NCBI GenBank assembly: GCA_050084515.1
Contig: CM114273.1
Span: 37,510,001-37,574,000 of the forward strand
Length of the DNA: 64,000 nt
Direction of reading: 5' to 3'
Source of the DNA: Blasia pusilla
Taxonomy: Eukaryota; Marchantiophyta; Marchantiopsida; Blasiales
Below are positions 1 through 13,065 of this stretch, piece by piece. The notes under the pieces are model-generated. The model was not told where the DNA came from. It saw only the letters and a program-made list of their open reading frames with translations, and did not search any database. The translations under genes were made by a program, and so were the position numbers. Every line of letters begins with the position of its first letter. Position 1 is the stretch's first letter.

Positions 1-668
1 TCATGTTTCTTTTTATCGAAGTGCATCTTCTTTCTTTGAAGACAATGTAGTTGGCATAAGTTTCATCTAATTATGATTTGTGGGGTAATGTCAAGGTATT
101 TTTCATGTTGTGATCTATGTACGCAACCTCATTTTGGCCTTTATATTATACCCAAGCTAATAGACTTTTTATCCGTCTTCAAGTTTGGGGGTATGCCACT
201 TCTAGAGGCCCATTTTGTAATAGTGAGATTCTCGTGGCTATGGTGATGTGTAGATTGTGAAATTAGTATGTCTTTCCTATGTCGGTGTATACAAACACGA
301 GTGCTCTTATTAAGGCCAAGGTAAGAAGAACCATAGTTTATTTATTTATGAATTAATCAGAGCTCCAGAAATGACTAGGTCAGAAACGTCCCCATTGTGG
401 TCTTATCATGCTATATCTCCCTACCTCCACAATAAGACCAGGAGATGAAGAACCATTTCCGTCTTTTTCAAGCCTATCCTAGAGACACCCTTAGTGGAGG
501 TGAACATATGGGGGCCAATAGGAGTAGTTCCACTTCAAAATGGGGTAGTAGATTTAACTGACCACTTTTCTAAACGAACTAATAATTAGTTACACATGCG
601 CTCACGGCTGCCAGCATAGGGGATATTAGAAAAGGATATATAATTTATTTAATAAAAGTGGATTCAAA

Positions 669-881
669 ATGGTGCAAGAATTTCGTGAGTTGGGTTTATC
701 CGCCGCTTTTGTGGGCTCCGGCATATACGACGGAAAACCGGCAGACGGAGAAGTCCGCACGACGGAGGGGTGGGTGCTTTATCCGTCGGCAGACAGGGCA
801 TCAACGGAGCGCGTGGAGCTCGTATTCGACGGGAAAGGAGAATTCTTTCGTTTCCATTCAGATGTTGTCATCGTGTCCTAA
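669..881 (+). CDS. Small unrecognised open frame in a GC-balanced island
   Basis: A 70-codon frame starts at ATG 669 and ends at a TAA. The encoded protein is acidic and mixed in composition, with the segment RTTEGWVLYPSADRAS near its middle, and reads more like protein than the neighbouring AT-rich frames. I do not recognise a family. It could be a fragment of an exon, or a piece of an old transposon, left in AT-rich DNA. No promoter or splice partner is visible. Confidence 0.2.
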   Translation: MVQEFRELGLSAAFVGSGIYDGKPADGEVRTTEGWVLYPSADRASTERVELVFDGKGEFFRFHSDVVIVS

Positions 882-1189
882 GTCGTCATCAGTCTACTGA
901 AGTCCAGTCTTCTTCAAATTTGACTGGGATTATATTCTACTACGTATATTATTATGTTAGTATGCCCGAGTTTGAGTACGAAAATAAAAATTTAATTCTT
1001 TAATTATTATTTTCGTGTGAAGGGGCATTCAGATATGTGAAAAGAAAAAAAATATTTTTCATGTCAAATTTTAAAAATTTTAAATTTAAATTTTAAAATG
1101 TTTCAAATTTCATTTTTAAATAATATTCAACTGTTCTAAATAATTTTATTCCTCCATAAAATTTGGACAATACTTATTCTTCTCCTTAC

Positions 1190-1222
1190 ATTCTTCCCAA
1201 GAATAACATTCTTGGGAAGAAT
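1190..1222. repeat. Perfect 15-bp inverted repeat with 3-nt loop
   Basis: Arms at 1190-1204 and 1208-1222 are exact reverse complements separated by three bases. The arm starts ATTCTTCCC. It would form a strong hairpin or cruciform. No element boundary is visible next to it. Confidence 0.9.
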
Positions 1223-4200
1223 AAAATTAATTTCCTTTTCCCATTCAAATTTACTTTCTTTTCACAAAATATCATACATTAATTAATATGATTATTTTTT
1301 GAAAATCATTTAAAAAGTTAAATAAAAGTTCAATTTTCTTAAATCTTAGAAGAGTAATGACATTCCATTCTTCTAAATAATTCTACTCTTCAATTAAAAT
1401 TTAAATGATATCCCAATTCCCTAAATAATATTTCAATCAAATTTAAATAAAAATTATTTTTTCTCCATTAAAAATTCAATTCTCCCTCACATCAAATATG
1501 AATTAAGAAATTAATTTTATAACTACCCCACCTTATTTTCACTTAGGATCACCCATTATAATATAAATTAACTAAATTATAAATTATTAACTGATTAATA
1601 AAATTAATTTTCCTCTTCCGCTCAAATTGGTTTGCTCCATCCATCAAAGATTAAAATTCAAACATTTTCTCTTTTGTCTTGTTAATTGATTATTTTGTCC
1701 TAGTGTACTTGTAGGGTCGGCCATTATAATATAGATGTAATGAGGAAAATGTGGAATTTTGGAAATATGCAAGAATAGTAGGGTGGAAAGACAATTTGGA
1801 GAGTCTTGGGAGTAGTCGTAGGATTATTTAAGGAATTTCATGGGAAATCTAAACGCGGCATATGAGGACATACTTTGTTAGGGTTATGACATTTTTTCAT
1901 GACGGTTGAAAAGAGGATGTTTCTTTCCTCCCAATTTGATGTCAAATTTGTAGATTTGTTAATAAATAAACAAATAATACTTTAGAAAGACCGTATGTGT
2001 GGTCCTATGGTGGTTTAGAAAGATATTGAAGTCAATACTCACAAACCCTTTTTTGTTCAATGTTCATGGTTGAAGAGATTGAGTTATGGCAAAAGCCCGC
2101 TTGGCCTTGAGTAGCCACTCGTGAGCCCCCTTTAGTCCAATATTAAAGGGATTGAGTTTGGACATGGACCGTTGAACCTTGATTGGCCATGATGTACTGA
2201 TATGGATTGCATAGTAGCTCACTACACCTTGTGGTCCACACTTGCCACACAACTTTTTGTTATTTGAGATTTCCACATATAAATTCATATCGAGCAAAAC
2301 ATTAAGACAACTCAAGAAGAAATGTCGTGCAAGGGTCCATTATGGTTAGTGATGATGGGTAATTCAAATCACCCATCATTAGGCCCTTCATCCCATGGAT
2401 ACCTACTAGTTCACTACTGCTATAATTCAACAAAATAGTTCATTAACAACACTTGACACACGTGAAATCCATTGTCACAAACTCAATAAAATGGGGAAGT
2501 TTTGGGAGTCAAATTATATGATGAAATTTCACAAAATCTATTGTAGCCTATGCTAAGTCCTTTTGTGTCACAATGCTTGGAGATCGCTCTCAATTGCTTG
2601 GCTTCTCGATGCTTAACCGTGAATCTTTTCCTACTTTTGTATGGACGCTTTTGGACCTACTTGAGGGACTCTGTTCAAATCGAATTTTTGATGGGGATGG
2701 GCCTGATCGCTCATCTACTTTTATTATTGGAGAAGAAGATTTTGATAGAAATTAATCTACTTCTACAATATTATTGGACATTTGAAAAATTCATCCAATA
2801 TGATCACTTTCTTCTTCAACTAATAGGATATCTCAAAATTGATTTAAAATAATTTAAAACATTAACTATGAGAATTAATTCAAACTCGTATATGGCACAT
2901 GCCTACACTAATATGATACTAATGTACAACCCGAGATTTGGGGAGCTTGTAATTATGCAACCCATCATGATTTGGAGGTTATAACCATGCTGGTATAATG
3001 AAAGTCTTTCATAATGTTGGTATTATGAAATGAATTTGTTTCTACCTCACTACCATGTATAAAAATAAAAAAATCATCAAGAGGGAAGGAACATGACTGA
3101 TTACCCTCAAGGTTCATTTTAATTCTCTTATCCACCCAGAGTCATTATAACTACGTCATCAAAATCAGTGAAATCCTATCGAGAATTTCACTTCAAGCGT
3201 GTATTATCCTGAAAAGTCCCGTTTGGTTCAAGCCTTGTATTTCCCTCCGGTCATAAAAATAAAAAATATGCACCCACTAATAATTCAATGACCTGTTATT
3301 CAGTTGTAGATGGCGTTCACAGGAAGGTTCAATACGGCAAGATACGTATCTGGTGTTTGCCTTTTTCATTGTTGTCAGTTTTGGCCGACTTTCATAAACA
3401 TGTTCTCATGGATTTGGTGCTCGCAGAGTGGGAATCTAGGTACGGCGCGCGGGGACAACACAGTACCGCGCGGAATCATGTGACGTGTCAGATCGGAGAG
3501 TCGACTTCCGCTCTCGAGTGGTACGTGCCGAAAGGTTAAACTCAACTAATGATTACACGACTTATTCGTTTCTTAGAGGGGTCGAAATGCAACCATAACT
3601 GATTGTTATTTCAGTTTTAAAATCAGAAAAGAAGAATCCTGATTGGCCACAGGAGATCGTATAGCCTTTGGATTCCATGTTGGTTGCCACGTGCACATCA
3701 TTTCTTATTTTAAAATTTTATTTTATTTTATAGTAAAATTTAAATAAATTATGTATATTAAGAGAGCATTACCTCTCATATTTGATGTCCACATGTCGCG
3801 GGAGGCCTTCCGGGACATATGTTTTGAATACATTTTAGTTTGTTAGAAAGAACCCGCTCACACCACGTGGTTTTCATAAAATAAACTCGTGTTCTTGTCA
3901 TGTATTTAATCATACGGGACATAAATTTATTTTTCTGATTTGTAGAGGAATAAATATTTTTTTAATTTCAAAATAAAAACTATTTTTTATTATTTGGTTG
4001 TCATACGTCAAATAAAGAGGTGTTTATAAATCAAAAAATACTCTCCAAGAATAATATAAATTTGTGATCATGATCAAAAGTCAAAAATTATTAAAAGAGG
4101 GATGGTATTTAGCTCCGACAAGTATGACATCTTATTGGTTCAATAACTAAATACAAGACAAAAATGAAATACCACGATCAAAATTATGCTTGAAAATTTG

Positions 4201-6159
4201 GCTTAAGGATATCATGTCAAAAAATTTTCCGAGAAAAAATCATACTCTTTAAAAAATGATTAAAAATAATTTAAGGGATTCGAATGATAATTGAGTTTTT
4301 TTAAGACCCAAAAAAATTAAGTCTATTGTATGTTAGGCTTTTTTTTCTCATATTGACATTATAATTCAAAGGAGGGGCTCTAGTATAAGGAGTGAGTTAA
4401 TGCATTTTGATTTGTGAAAGGGAAGCATGTATGTTATACTTACTCGATATAGTTTCAAAATTTACACTAAAAAAATGTGAGGGAAAAAAATAGAAAAAAA
4501 AACCATTGATGTGTGTTGAGTACAACTCTCATGAGCTTCATCTAGTTTCTTTGTGCTTCAATGATTTCATGGCCCCAAGTCCTCAAATTTTGTGCACCTT
4601 ATGCTAGTTTCTCCACACTCCAACAAGTTTCCAACTCTAACCTTTTTACATTCAATATTAGACTCGAAGGCCTTTAGTAACAAACCTCCTCTTCTACCTC
4701 AATCTCAACTAAAGCTAACTCAAATTTGTTGTCTTACTCATGTCTTGGGGCCATTAAATTGCTGATACCAATAGTGATTAGCTGTCATAGAAAATTTAGC
4801 TACCAACCTTTTTCCCGTGAGATGCACAATTCAAATAGATGTGATTGGTGAGACACACCTTGAATAAAGATATATTTCTAAATATAAATGATAGCCACCA
4901 TTTAAATCACATCAACTACTATCAAAGTGATTATTTGTAATTTCCTTTTCCCAGTGTAGTCTACATACTTCACGGTGGCTCATTACCATTAATTATCTTT
5001 AATAGTACCCAACCCCTCTTTGGTATGTAAAACCAGTTAGGACCCATGAGGGATCGTGCGATGCGCGGTCTTGTAATTTAATGTACTTATACATGTGTAC
5101 TATGTACGCGCCCGGTTTTGTAAAAGAAATAGATGCCACATGTTATAAATTCTTGAACTCAAAAAGACAAGTGTTAACCTCTTTTTTTGTTTTTATTTCA
5201 CAATTTTTCCTCAAATAATCGTATAAATTTGATTTTATTTGGAAAAGAGGATTAGCTTAGAAAATCAATGAAAAAGAAGAGGACCATCGTACCATGTTTA
5301 CTATAAAAATTTACCTTGTGCAAGAGACATGAGCCCTCTTGGACACATGGAGTTGTGGGAGGGAACTCATAGCAAGGCTGACTGTGGTAGATTCATAATT
5401 GTTAAAATGTAATCAGAAGGATTTTCAGTCACGGTTTGGCTTGTATCCAACACATAGACATCCCTTTGGGCCAACCTTGATCATCTATGGTGTGCACACA
5501 CTTTATTCGATGTTTGGAAAAATAAGATTGCATTCCAATTTTGGTAGTTAACGAGCGGTAGCCCGGTAGACCCATGTCCATGACTTAATTATTTTATGGA
5601 GGATTTTTGTGTACCTTTTCTTACCATCAATAATATTTAACATACCAGGTTGTGTTTGTAATATTTTTTTCTATTTGTTTATCCAAAAATTGAAAACATG
5701 CCTACATTTTCTCCGTTGTAAAATTTTTTAAAATTTTCCTAATAGTTAAAATATTTCACATTGAGCTTTAAATTCTTAAAAGATGATCTTCAATTTTTTT
5801 TAAAATTTTGGAAATATGAAGACACATCGGTAAATCATTTCCGTAAAAGTTTCAAACGCCTACTAAAATAGTAAACTATTGAAGCTGTTGAAGAAAAAAA
5901 GTTTCCGAATAGCGCAATTTCTAAGAGGTGTGCCAAAAGTTCCACGTGTTAAGTATTGAAGTCGTTGAAAATTTAAGAAAGTTGTCCGTGATATTATAAA
6001 TTTCTAGGAGGTGCACGGGTCTTACGGACCAGAAAAATGTTTCCCACATCGTTCATACAATAATTACCCTTCACATATCCGTCACTGTGCCGACTACAGC
6101 TTAAGGTTGTTTCCGGATGTTATCAAGAAAGAGATGAAGCTGAACTCTGAAGTCATGCC

Positions 6160-9100
6160 ATGAGCTCAAGCCTCAACGATGAGAGACGTCTTCCCACAAG
6201 ATTCGAAAAGTGTATAATTGACTTCTAACTCAATAAAGATGATCTTCCACAACAATCTTAAGGGACATGGAAGTAATTTCCCTTGAAAATATGTCACGAG
6301 CATCCTTAATGGGAGTGGGCCAAGAGGCAAGGCAAAGTGGGAAAGGTTTGTTTCCCTTATTGATATTGGTGGGTTCAGGTCATAAAGTGGTTCTTTCTCC
6401 ACAGATGGGTCTCCATAGAGGTCATTGTAGAATTAGGGATAGGATCCCGTAATACGACGAGGATGGCGGGGAGAGGCGCACAATTTGCAGCAGGGAAACG
6501 GGAGGAGGGCCGTAGGAGAGTGGAGAATTGGGAACTGGTGGGGACGAGTATGGTCACTGGTGACTCCTAGAAGCTTTGTAATCTCGCCTATGCGCTGTTG
6601 CACCTTATCCCGTGGGTTTCATTGAATCTCGATCTCTCCAATAACACCTACCTTTACATGTGTGGAAGCGGTCCGAATCCGTGAGTGTTCTGCCGCAGAC
6701 TCTGGTACTGTGCATGTTGAGTCCCTCGGATACGTCGCCTCCGTGACTACACCACAGACGGCAGGTGATGATGTTTGCTCGTTTCGTCGTGAGAGAGAGA
6801 GAGAGTCTCGGGCAGAGGACACAACTTGGAAACAGCCAAAGAGGAGGCCAAGCCAAATCCGAAGAAGTTGGAAATGGCGCTGAAATTACGCGAAGAAGAT
6901 GTAGAATGTAGGCAAGGTGTGAAGTGAAAGTCCGTAAGCACTGTCGCAATCTGCCCAGGTATTGGCTAGACAGGACGAGCTGACAACGATGGAGCAAGCG
7001 GAGAGAGACGCGCGGTGCTCGAATGCCGTGCGCAAGATGCTCGTACTGCTGATACTCTGGCCCACTCTGGAAAGCTATTTCTGTTCGCCAACGTGTGCCG
7101 TAACCACTGATTTCTCGACTCTGTAGACATCCTATCCGCACCGGGCTGTTGTGAGTACACGCATAATAAGCATAATAATATTAGTAATATGCTGAAGCTT
7201 TGACTCGAATCCGTCCCTAACAATTACAGAGGGAGAGCGGCAGCTGCGGAACGAACGACTGTGTTGTCGCTCGAAACTGAGACCGGCGCGGCGGTGCTAT
7301 CGGAAAGCCACGGGAGTCCTCCTCAATCAGTTGTTTTCCTGGCTGCTGCCGGTGCCTGCCACCTGTCCCGAATCTGCTCTGCTACGGTGGCAACTACTGT
7401 GCTTTATCTTAAAGAGAAGCACCGGCGCGCTTCCCGAAAGTACGGATCTCGTGAACTCAGTTTGTTTGTTCTCAACTTCCCACTGCCTCGAACTTTAACT
7501 TACGAGTAGATTGGTTTATTTTTCCCAGTGATCCGTCGGTTCTCCACGCTTTTTCTTCTTGCCCACGAGTCTGTCCCGAACTCCGACGCTCCAATACTTG
7601 TAGCGAACGAGACTCCACCGTCTCTCTTTGAAACCTCATTACATTCCCTTCTTGCGAGTGCCGATGTGCAAAACAACGAGTCCTCGAGCCCCATCTGTCT
7701 GTGGGAAGGATTCATGAGAGATTCTGCAACGGGAGTTTGAATCTAGACCTCATGGACTTCTTCACGCTCGTTACTCTCGCAATTATGAGATGCCGCCGCA
7801 AGATTTCCCTCGGCTGCTGATCTGGTTCCATCTCGTCTGCTGATCACGTGGCGTGGAACGAGGACATCGATCATCGTCGGTTGATAGATGCAATTCACTC
7901 GTGCGTGAATTGTCTGGTATCGATGATGTCGACAGTGAGAGTTCGGTGGGAAATCCACATTTGCCTATGACTTGTATCGATTGTCCATACTTCTCTCTCA
8001 TATCTGTAGACGGAGTGCGCGTTCCGCTGAATTCCTGACACTTGTCGTGTCGACCTTGGCCAAAATCGGACTGCTACGAGAATCATCAATCTGTGGAGTC
8101 TTCCGAAATCCTCTAACCCACGTCAGACAGCGTTCTGGGGTTTCGTCCGCTAGGTATTAAGTCGTTCTAATTCAGTCCCTTCCTTAGGCTGACTCGAGCA
8201 AAACATCCGAGTGCCACATGCTCTAGAGCAGGTTCTTTGAAGGCCTGCGCGGATGTTGGATCCACAGTCTGAGAAGAGAGGTCGATTTGCTTGAAAACAT
8301 TTGTGCGCAATTGTGCAGGTTTCCTGGGCAAACTTTTCAGTGACTTAGAGGGTATCCATCAGTATCATTTCCGTCCGCTTCACGGCTACCTTCTTGAACT
8401 ACCACTGCCATGAAGGATTAGCAGCGAGTGAATCCATTATGGCGTAGGTGCGTATAGGAGAGGTTTTTTGAAAGGTCTCATGTTTCGACCTGGAAAGTAT
8501 TTGCGACCGGAGTCTGAATGCTAAAGCAGTACGTCACTCATCTGTGTCAAGTGAGGAGCTGCCAACTCTTGTGGACTGTCGTCATCTCGACGCTAGATAT
8601 TCTTGCTACGAAGCCGGGTCGGTTGAAGATCAGTTTTCCACGGGACTGGCGTTGACAGACTCACCTAAGGCCATTAGGTTTGAGGGAAGATTGAGCGCGT
8701 GCCAGTCTTTACAGTGTACACCTTAGTGTGTTAAGTACACCTGTAGAATAAGGAGCGCTTGTGGTTCGTCCGAGACTTTCTGCTTCTGCTTCCACTTTCC
8801 TTTTGCGAGAATCAGATTATCGAGAGCTACATTCCCTTTTTACAATTTCTGGGCTGGCGCGGGCATCCGATAGCAGGAATTTCCAGTTGTGTGGGCCAAT
8901 TGGATGGGAGGCTACAGTTTTCTCTATCATATGTGGTTTAGAAGTGGGGCGCCTATTCACGGTGCGCTCGAAGGCAACTCGAAGGTGAAAGTGGCACGAA
9001 CAGTGTGGGAGTTCATCAGTAGATTTGGCTCACCTCTGGACCTGTGAAACAATTCACGTCTGCTGCGAGCAGTTCTGAGAATAGTGAAACTTCGCCGATA

Positions 9101-9335
9101 GGATGGATTTCTCTGGGTTAACCTGGGTTATTGCGTAACGCAACGATCCCACGGGGTTTTACGTTTTTGGGAGCTCATCTCAAGCTCATCTTATGGCTGT
9201 ACGGCCCATCATCGTGTGAAATCGGGAAGATCTGGAAATAGTAATATCAGTGCACGCAGTGGGCACACCATTTTCAATCTGGAGTCAAGCGCCTGTTTCT
9301 GAAGAAATCGAGTTCAAGTTTAATCGCAAGAGAGG
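6160..9335. other. Base-balanced 5' region of the PHD gene
   Basis: Composition changes here from AT-rich to about half GC with frequent CpG. Several open frames of 60-180 codons on both strands (the longest 6605-7141 minus) overlap one another and match no family I know. Such frames are expected by chance at this composition. The most economical reading is promoter, 5' leader and spacer of the PHD gene starting at 9336. A short GA run lies at about 6790-6806. I cannot place a TATA box or transcription start. Confidence 0.4.
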
Positions 9336-11241
9336 ATGTTAGAAAGCCGAGGAGAAATGGTTGCGTTCATATCTGACGACAAGCGGGAGAAGATTAGTAC
9401 AGTGCAGCAGGTGCAAGTATGCACCATGTGTGGAGACGTTGGATTTTCAGACCATCTGCAGCAATGCACACGGTGTCGATTCCGGTTCCAGCACACGTAT
9501 GTCACGAAACACTTTTGTTTTCCCCTTCCAGTCTCTGGGTTTAAAATGTACTTGTTTCATGATCTTCACCAGTCAGGATAAGCCACCGGGCTCTGAAATC
9601 GATCGATCATGTGGGCCTTTAAATTTCAATGGGTTCTGGAGGAATTGCGGGTGAATTCGAACGTCTCATAGTAATTGGACGGATTGAGTGAGTTTCAAGT
9701 TAGGGCTAGCCGTAGTGGAGGCCATTCGGAGAGAGGAAGTCGTCAATCCCGTGTCAAGATCTTCTTCGGGGAGCCTGAGGGGAAATCCGCGCTCAGCTAA
9801 CATTGATTGCACTTCTTCTTTTTGTCATGTCCATTGATTGCATGTGATCCAATTCGAGAGTAATTTACTATGTTTAGGGCTAATGAAGGCATTGTACCTA
9901 CAATGGCCGCATAACGCCGAGCCGCATTGGAGCAGTGGAGATTGTCGAGATTTCCGGTGGAAGTAATAGCGGAATAAATTTTTTGTACGGATGCTTGTTA
10001 GTAGTGTTAGCGAACAAAGGTCGGCAGTATAGCTCTCGTAGTAGATTCACAAGCATCAGGCTATCATAGAAGTAGAGCTTAGATTGTAAGTCCTGGTCTC
10101 TGAAGTCTGAACGCAATAGGAGTGGGAATTCTGTATGGCGAGCTCAGATTGGTTGCAGTCTCTTACGTGTATGCAAACCCCAGCCTGTCTTCATTACCGG
10201 GGTAGTAGCTAGGATTGGGAAATGTAAATGGCGCGCTCAAGCTGGCTGCACAGTCTTTAACGTATGTGTGTAAAATCCCCGGCATGTCTTCACATGGCTC
10301 ATGAGGTTGGTGCAGTGACGCACCGCTGTTACCCGCGCGTGCCGTCGTTCGGGTCTATGAGCAGCGCCGGATCCCAAACTTCAGACCGTACTAATTACAC
10401 GCAATTCTTACAGTCCTTGCAATACTCTCGAAGTCTGTAAAGGTAGATGTTGAGGTAGGACGTGGGCCAAAAGTACTGACAAGATGAGTGCGAGATCGAA
10501 CGATTTTGTCGATGTCGTGCTTTCAGTGTGGATAATGCCTTCACTCGCCGTCATGAGGTGTCGTTTGTGCTCACGTAAGTCCTTCCGAGTCTGCGTTGGA
10601 TACCGAAGATCGGTGTCTTGCGGGGATGATTTGTGTAGACGAGCTCTGAGTCATATGGCGCGGACTGACAGCTGAATGGTTCTTGATTCAGTTATTGCTG
10701 CAATTCCGGAGAAGGAATTGGAACCGGGAAGTGGATTTGCGACTGGTGCCGACTTGTGAAGGTGAAGCCGGGAGATGATGTCGCGAGTGCCACATGTACA
10801 GCTTCATCTCGAGAGTCGGGCGCCTTGGAATACCTGTTGAAGGCGGCGCTTACTGAAGCCGTCGTCGATGCTGGAGTTCAAAACACTAGCGTAGACGGGA
10901 GCGTTTTATGCTCCTCTAGCATTGACAGTGTGAAGGGAGACGATCTCGAGACCAATTTTGAAAACCCCGAGGATGCTGGTTGTTCAAATCGCGAAAGCAT
11001 CTGTGAGACAGACTCGGCAACCGCCAGACTTGGCAATTGTGATCCGAGAAGGAACGCTAAGCTCTTGCGCAGTAGCACGAAAGAGATGAAAAAACGGAGA
11101 TCGGGTCTTTTGGAGCACCAATGTGGATCCGTGCAGATGAAGCGCCTTCCATCCCTTAAAGGTGGGAAGTCGGGCATGGCTTGTGATCCTCGCAGGACTT
11201 TTGTTCGCCGCTACAAGTCACTGTTAGATATTTCTTTCTAA
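9336..11241 (+). CDS. PHD-finger protein, two exons (9336-9496, 10692-11241)
   Basis: The sequence supports a spliced gene for a 236-residue nuclear PHD-finger protein, a class that generally binds histone H3 tails. Exon 1 starts at ATG 9336 with an in-frame stop just upstream at 9321. It encodes CTMCGDVGF and the zinc ligands C29, C32, C44, C47 and H53. The frame then meets GTATGT at 9497. Exon 2 begins after TTGATTCAG at 10692 and continues in the right phase with C56, then W68-I-C70-D-W-C73. This completes the C4-H-C3 pattern and the conserved Trp two residues before the penultimate Cys. The rest is Ser/Lys-rich, with EYLLKAAL at about 95-105 and an RRYKSLLDISF end resembling the C-terminus of plant PHD proteins of this type. 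Family placement is from memory of the motif. A later start at M8 (ATG 9357) is possible. Confidence 0.85.
9497..10691 (+). other. Phase-2 intron of the PHD gene
   Basis: The intron has a GTATGT donor and a TTCAG acceptor and is 1195 nt long. It splits the Thr codon between the zinc-ligand His53 and Cys56. Open frames inside it (such as 10484-10675) show no domain and are taken as chance. Confidence 0.85.
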
Positions 11242-13060
11242 TTACGGTAACATCGTTTTAACGATTCAGCGCGGATCTAATCGACCATCTTGTACAGAGG
11301 TACCGCGAGCGCACCCCTCGCGGCCTAGATGAGATTAATTCATCGGAGGAAAGTCGGACCGGGTATTCGCGAAATATACCAACAGTCGTGACCGATTCCA
11401 CGCATTTGATTTCAGTCTTTTGATCTTGAATTGAAAACCGTCCATTTCCGCTCGGCACGGGCAAGTGGTTCGTAATTCTATGTGCCTACATGGTTGCCTC
11501 TGTGGAACATTCTTAGCGTGGCCGATTTGATTCATGAGATATACGCTGATTACTCCACCCGCAATTTCGTGAGAATGTTTGCAGCCAAAAACGTAGACGT
11601 TCGCGACCTATTGTCGGGTCTTCCTTGAACGAACAGTTCCCAAGCTTCTGAACCTTAACCTTAGCGAATGGAAGACCACATTGGTGGGAGGACGCGAGCG
11701 ACCATGGCATGAGCTTGCGCATAATGATCACGCACGACATGTCGGGACGCTGGCCATACGACTTTTATTTCTCAGCGCAGCAAGCCATCAAATTGGTTTT
11801 GGATGTATGTATGATTGCGAACTCGTATTCATCTCCGTAGGCATGTGCAGCCTTGGAATCTACTGCATCACTGCCGTAATATTCAATACTCATGCAACGC
11901 GCGGGCTAACGGCTCCTGCGTCACCGTCACGACTGTTTGGACAACGGCCAGCTTATGGGGAGGGCGGATTTTTCGTTCGAACATCGGAAAGAACGACAAA
12001 CTGTAGATCTAAAGAGAGACCTAGATTCCAAATTTCACGACCAACTGGTGATGGAGTGGACTGATCCACCTCAAGATTCGCATGCTGAAGCTGGATGTAC
12101 CAGACATGATTGGAAGATTCGTGAGGAAGACGTCATTGACATGGACACGATGGTTCTTACGCCAGCTCGCACGGTTAGACTTAAGCAGCACACGACGTGA
12201 AATTGGAAAGCCTCTCAGTCGCGAAAGGAGACTTTCGTTAACAGCTGACTGTACTCCATGTCGTGAGTGGTTCCAAGGGCGTTCGTCAAGCGCGGTTTCG
12301 TATTAGTCTCCAAAACCTCGGGGAACCAAACCAAAATACTTGTGAAGAAGATTTCCCAGGTAGCTATGGTGGAGCAGCTCGTGCCGGCACCATGACGCTC
12401 ACTGTAAGACAGCTTTAGCCGCTATACATTGTGTATCATGGACAAACATAACATTGCTCGTCGGATTAATCGACGACGTACATAGTCCGGGAAATGCGGC
12501 TTCTAGAGCTATCATCGAAGCGCAGTGGGGCCGCTGGTGCGAGTAACGTGTACACGGGTCAGTTAAAACTGCTTGATGCAAATTCGTAGCCCGATATTTT
12601 TAGGTTCAACCTGGCTCGATGATCCCTTAGAATATGCCACAATAATTTGTGCCGGACGTCCATTGCTCTCAGCCTCTCTATTTCGCATTTTTTGTTGAAG
12701 GTTCGCTCTCACTGCTTTGAGAATAATGCTTTTTTGACGTTATCCCATTTTGAGGAAAGCACTTCGTAACTGTAATGAACTAGTTGGCTGAACTTGGATC
12801 TAGTTGGTACGGGAGTGTTTACTTTTCTGGATCTTTCCGAAAATAGAAGAAAGCTGTGACGTCCTTGGTTGTCGATTGAATAAATTAAATTGACTCGCGG
12901 CTCATGAATGCTATGGGAGGAGGGAGGGAGAGGAGCATGTGCACCGCGCAGCTATGTATGCAGTTCGACACAACAATTCGGCGTCGCGGAGATCGAGAGG
13001 CACGTAGCTCGGGTGGGGTCGATAGGAAGACGACGGTGACCACAATGCGGACATATTTCC
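11242..13060. other. Downstream spacer of the PHD gene, no supported gene
   Basis: The region is base-balanced with overlapping frames at 11681-12064, 11937-12200 and 12082-12306. The 11937-12200 frame is charged and protein-like (it contains DFSFEHRKERQ) but matches nothing I know and has no convincing splice partner. The region probably holds the 3' UTR of the PHD gene and spacer. Confidence 0.35.
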
Positions 13061-13065
13061 TTAGG

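Larger units (their letters stand above)
1..6150. other. AT-rich intergenic region, no convincing gene
   Basis: This stretch is strongly AT-rich with many stop codons in all frames. Short open frames occur (for example 2550-2852 plus and 2064-2315 minus), but none shows a recognisable domain, a sensible codon pattern or a splice context. Two small base-balanced islands, at about 660-880 and 3290-3540, stand out from the surroundings. Between them I see only low-complexity A/T runs and small palindromes. It is probably old transposon-derived or spacer DNA. Confidence 0.6.

Noticed and set aside
6605-7141. 178-codon minus-strand open frame
   Set aside because: Base-balanced composition leaves several frames open here; no family resemblance or conserved pattern is visible.
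7895-8160. Several short overlapping frames on both strands
   Set aside because: Mutual overlap and lack of motifs point to chance openness.
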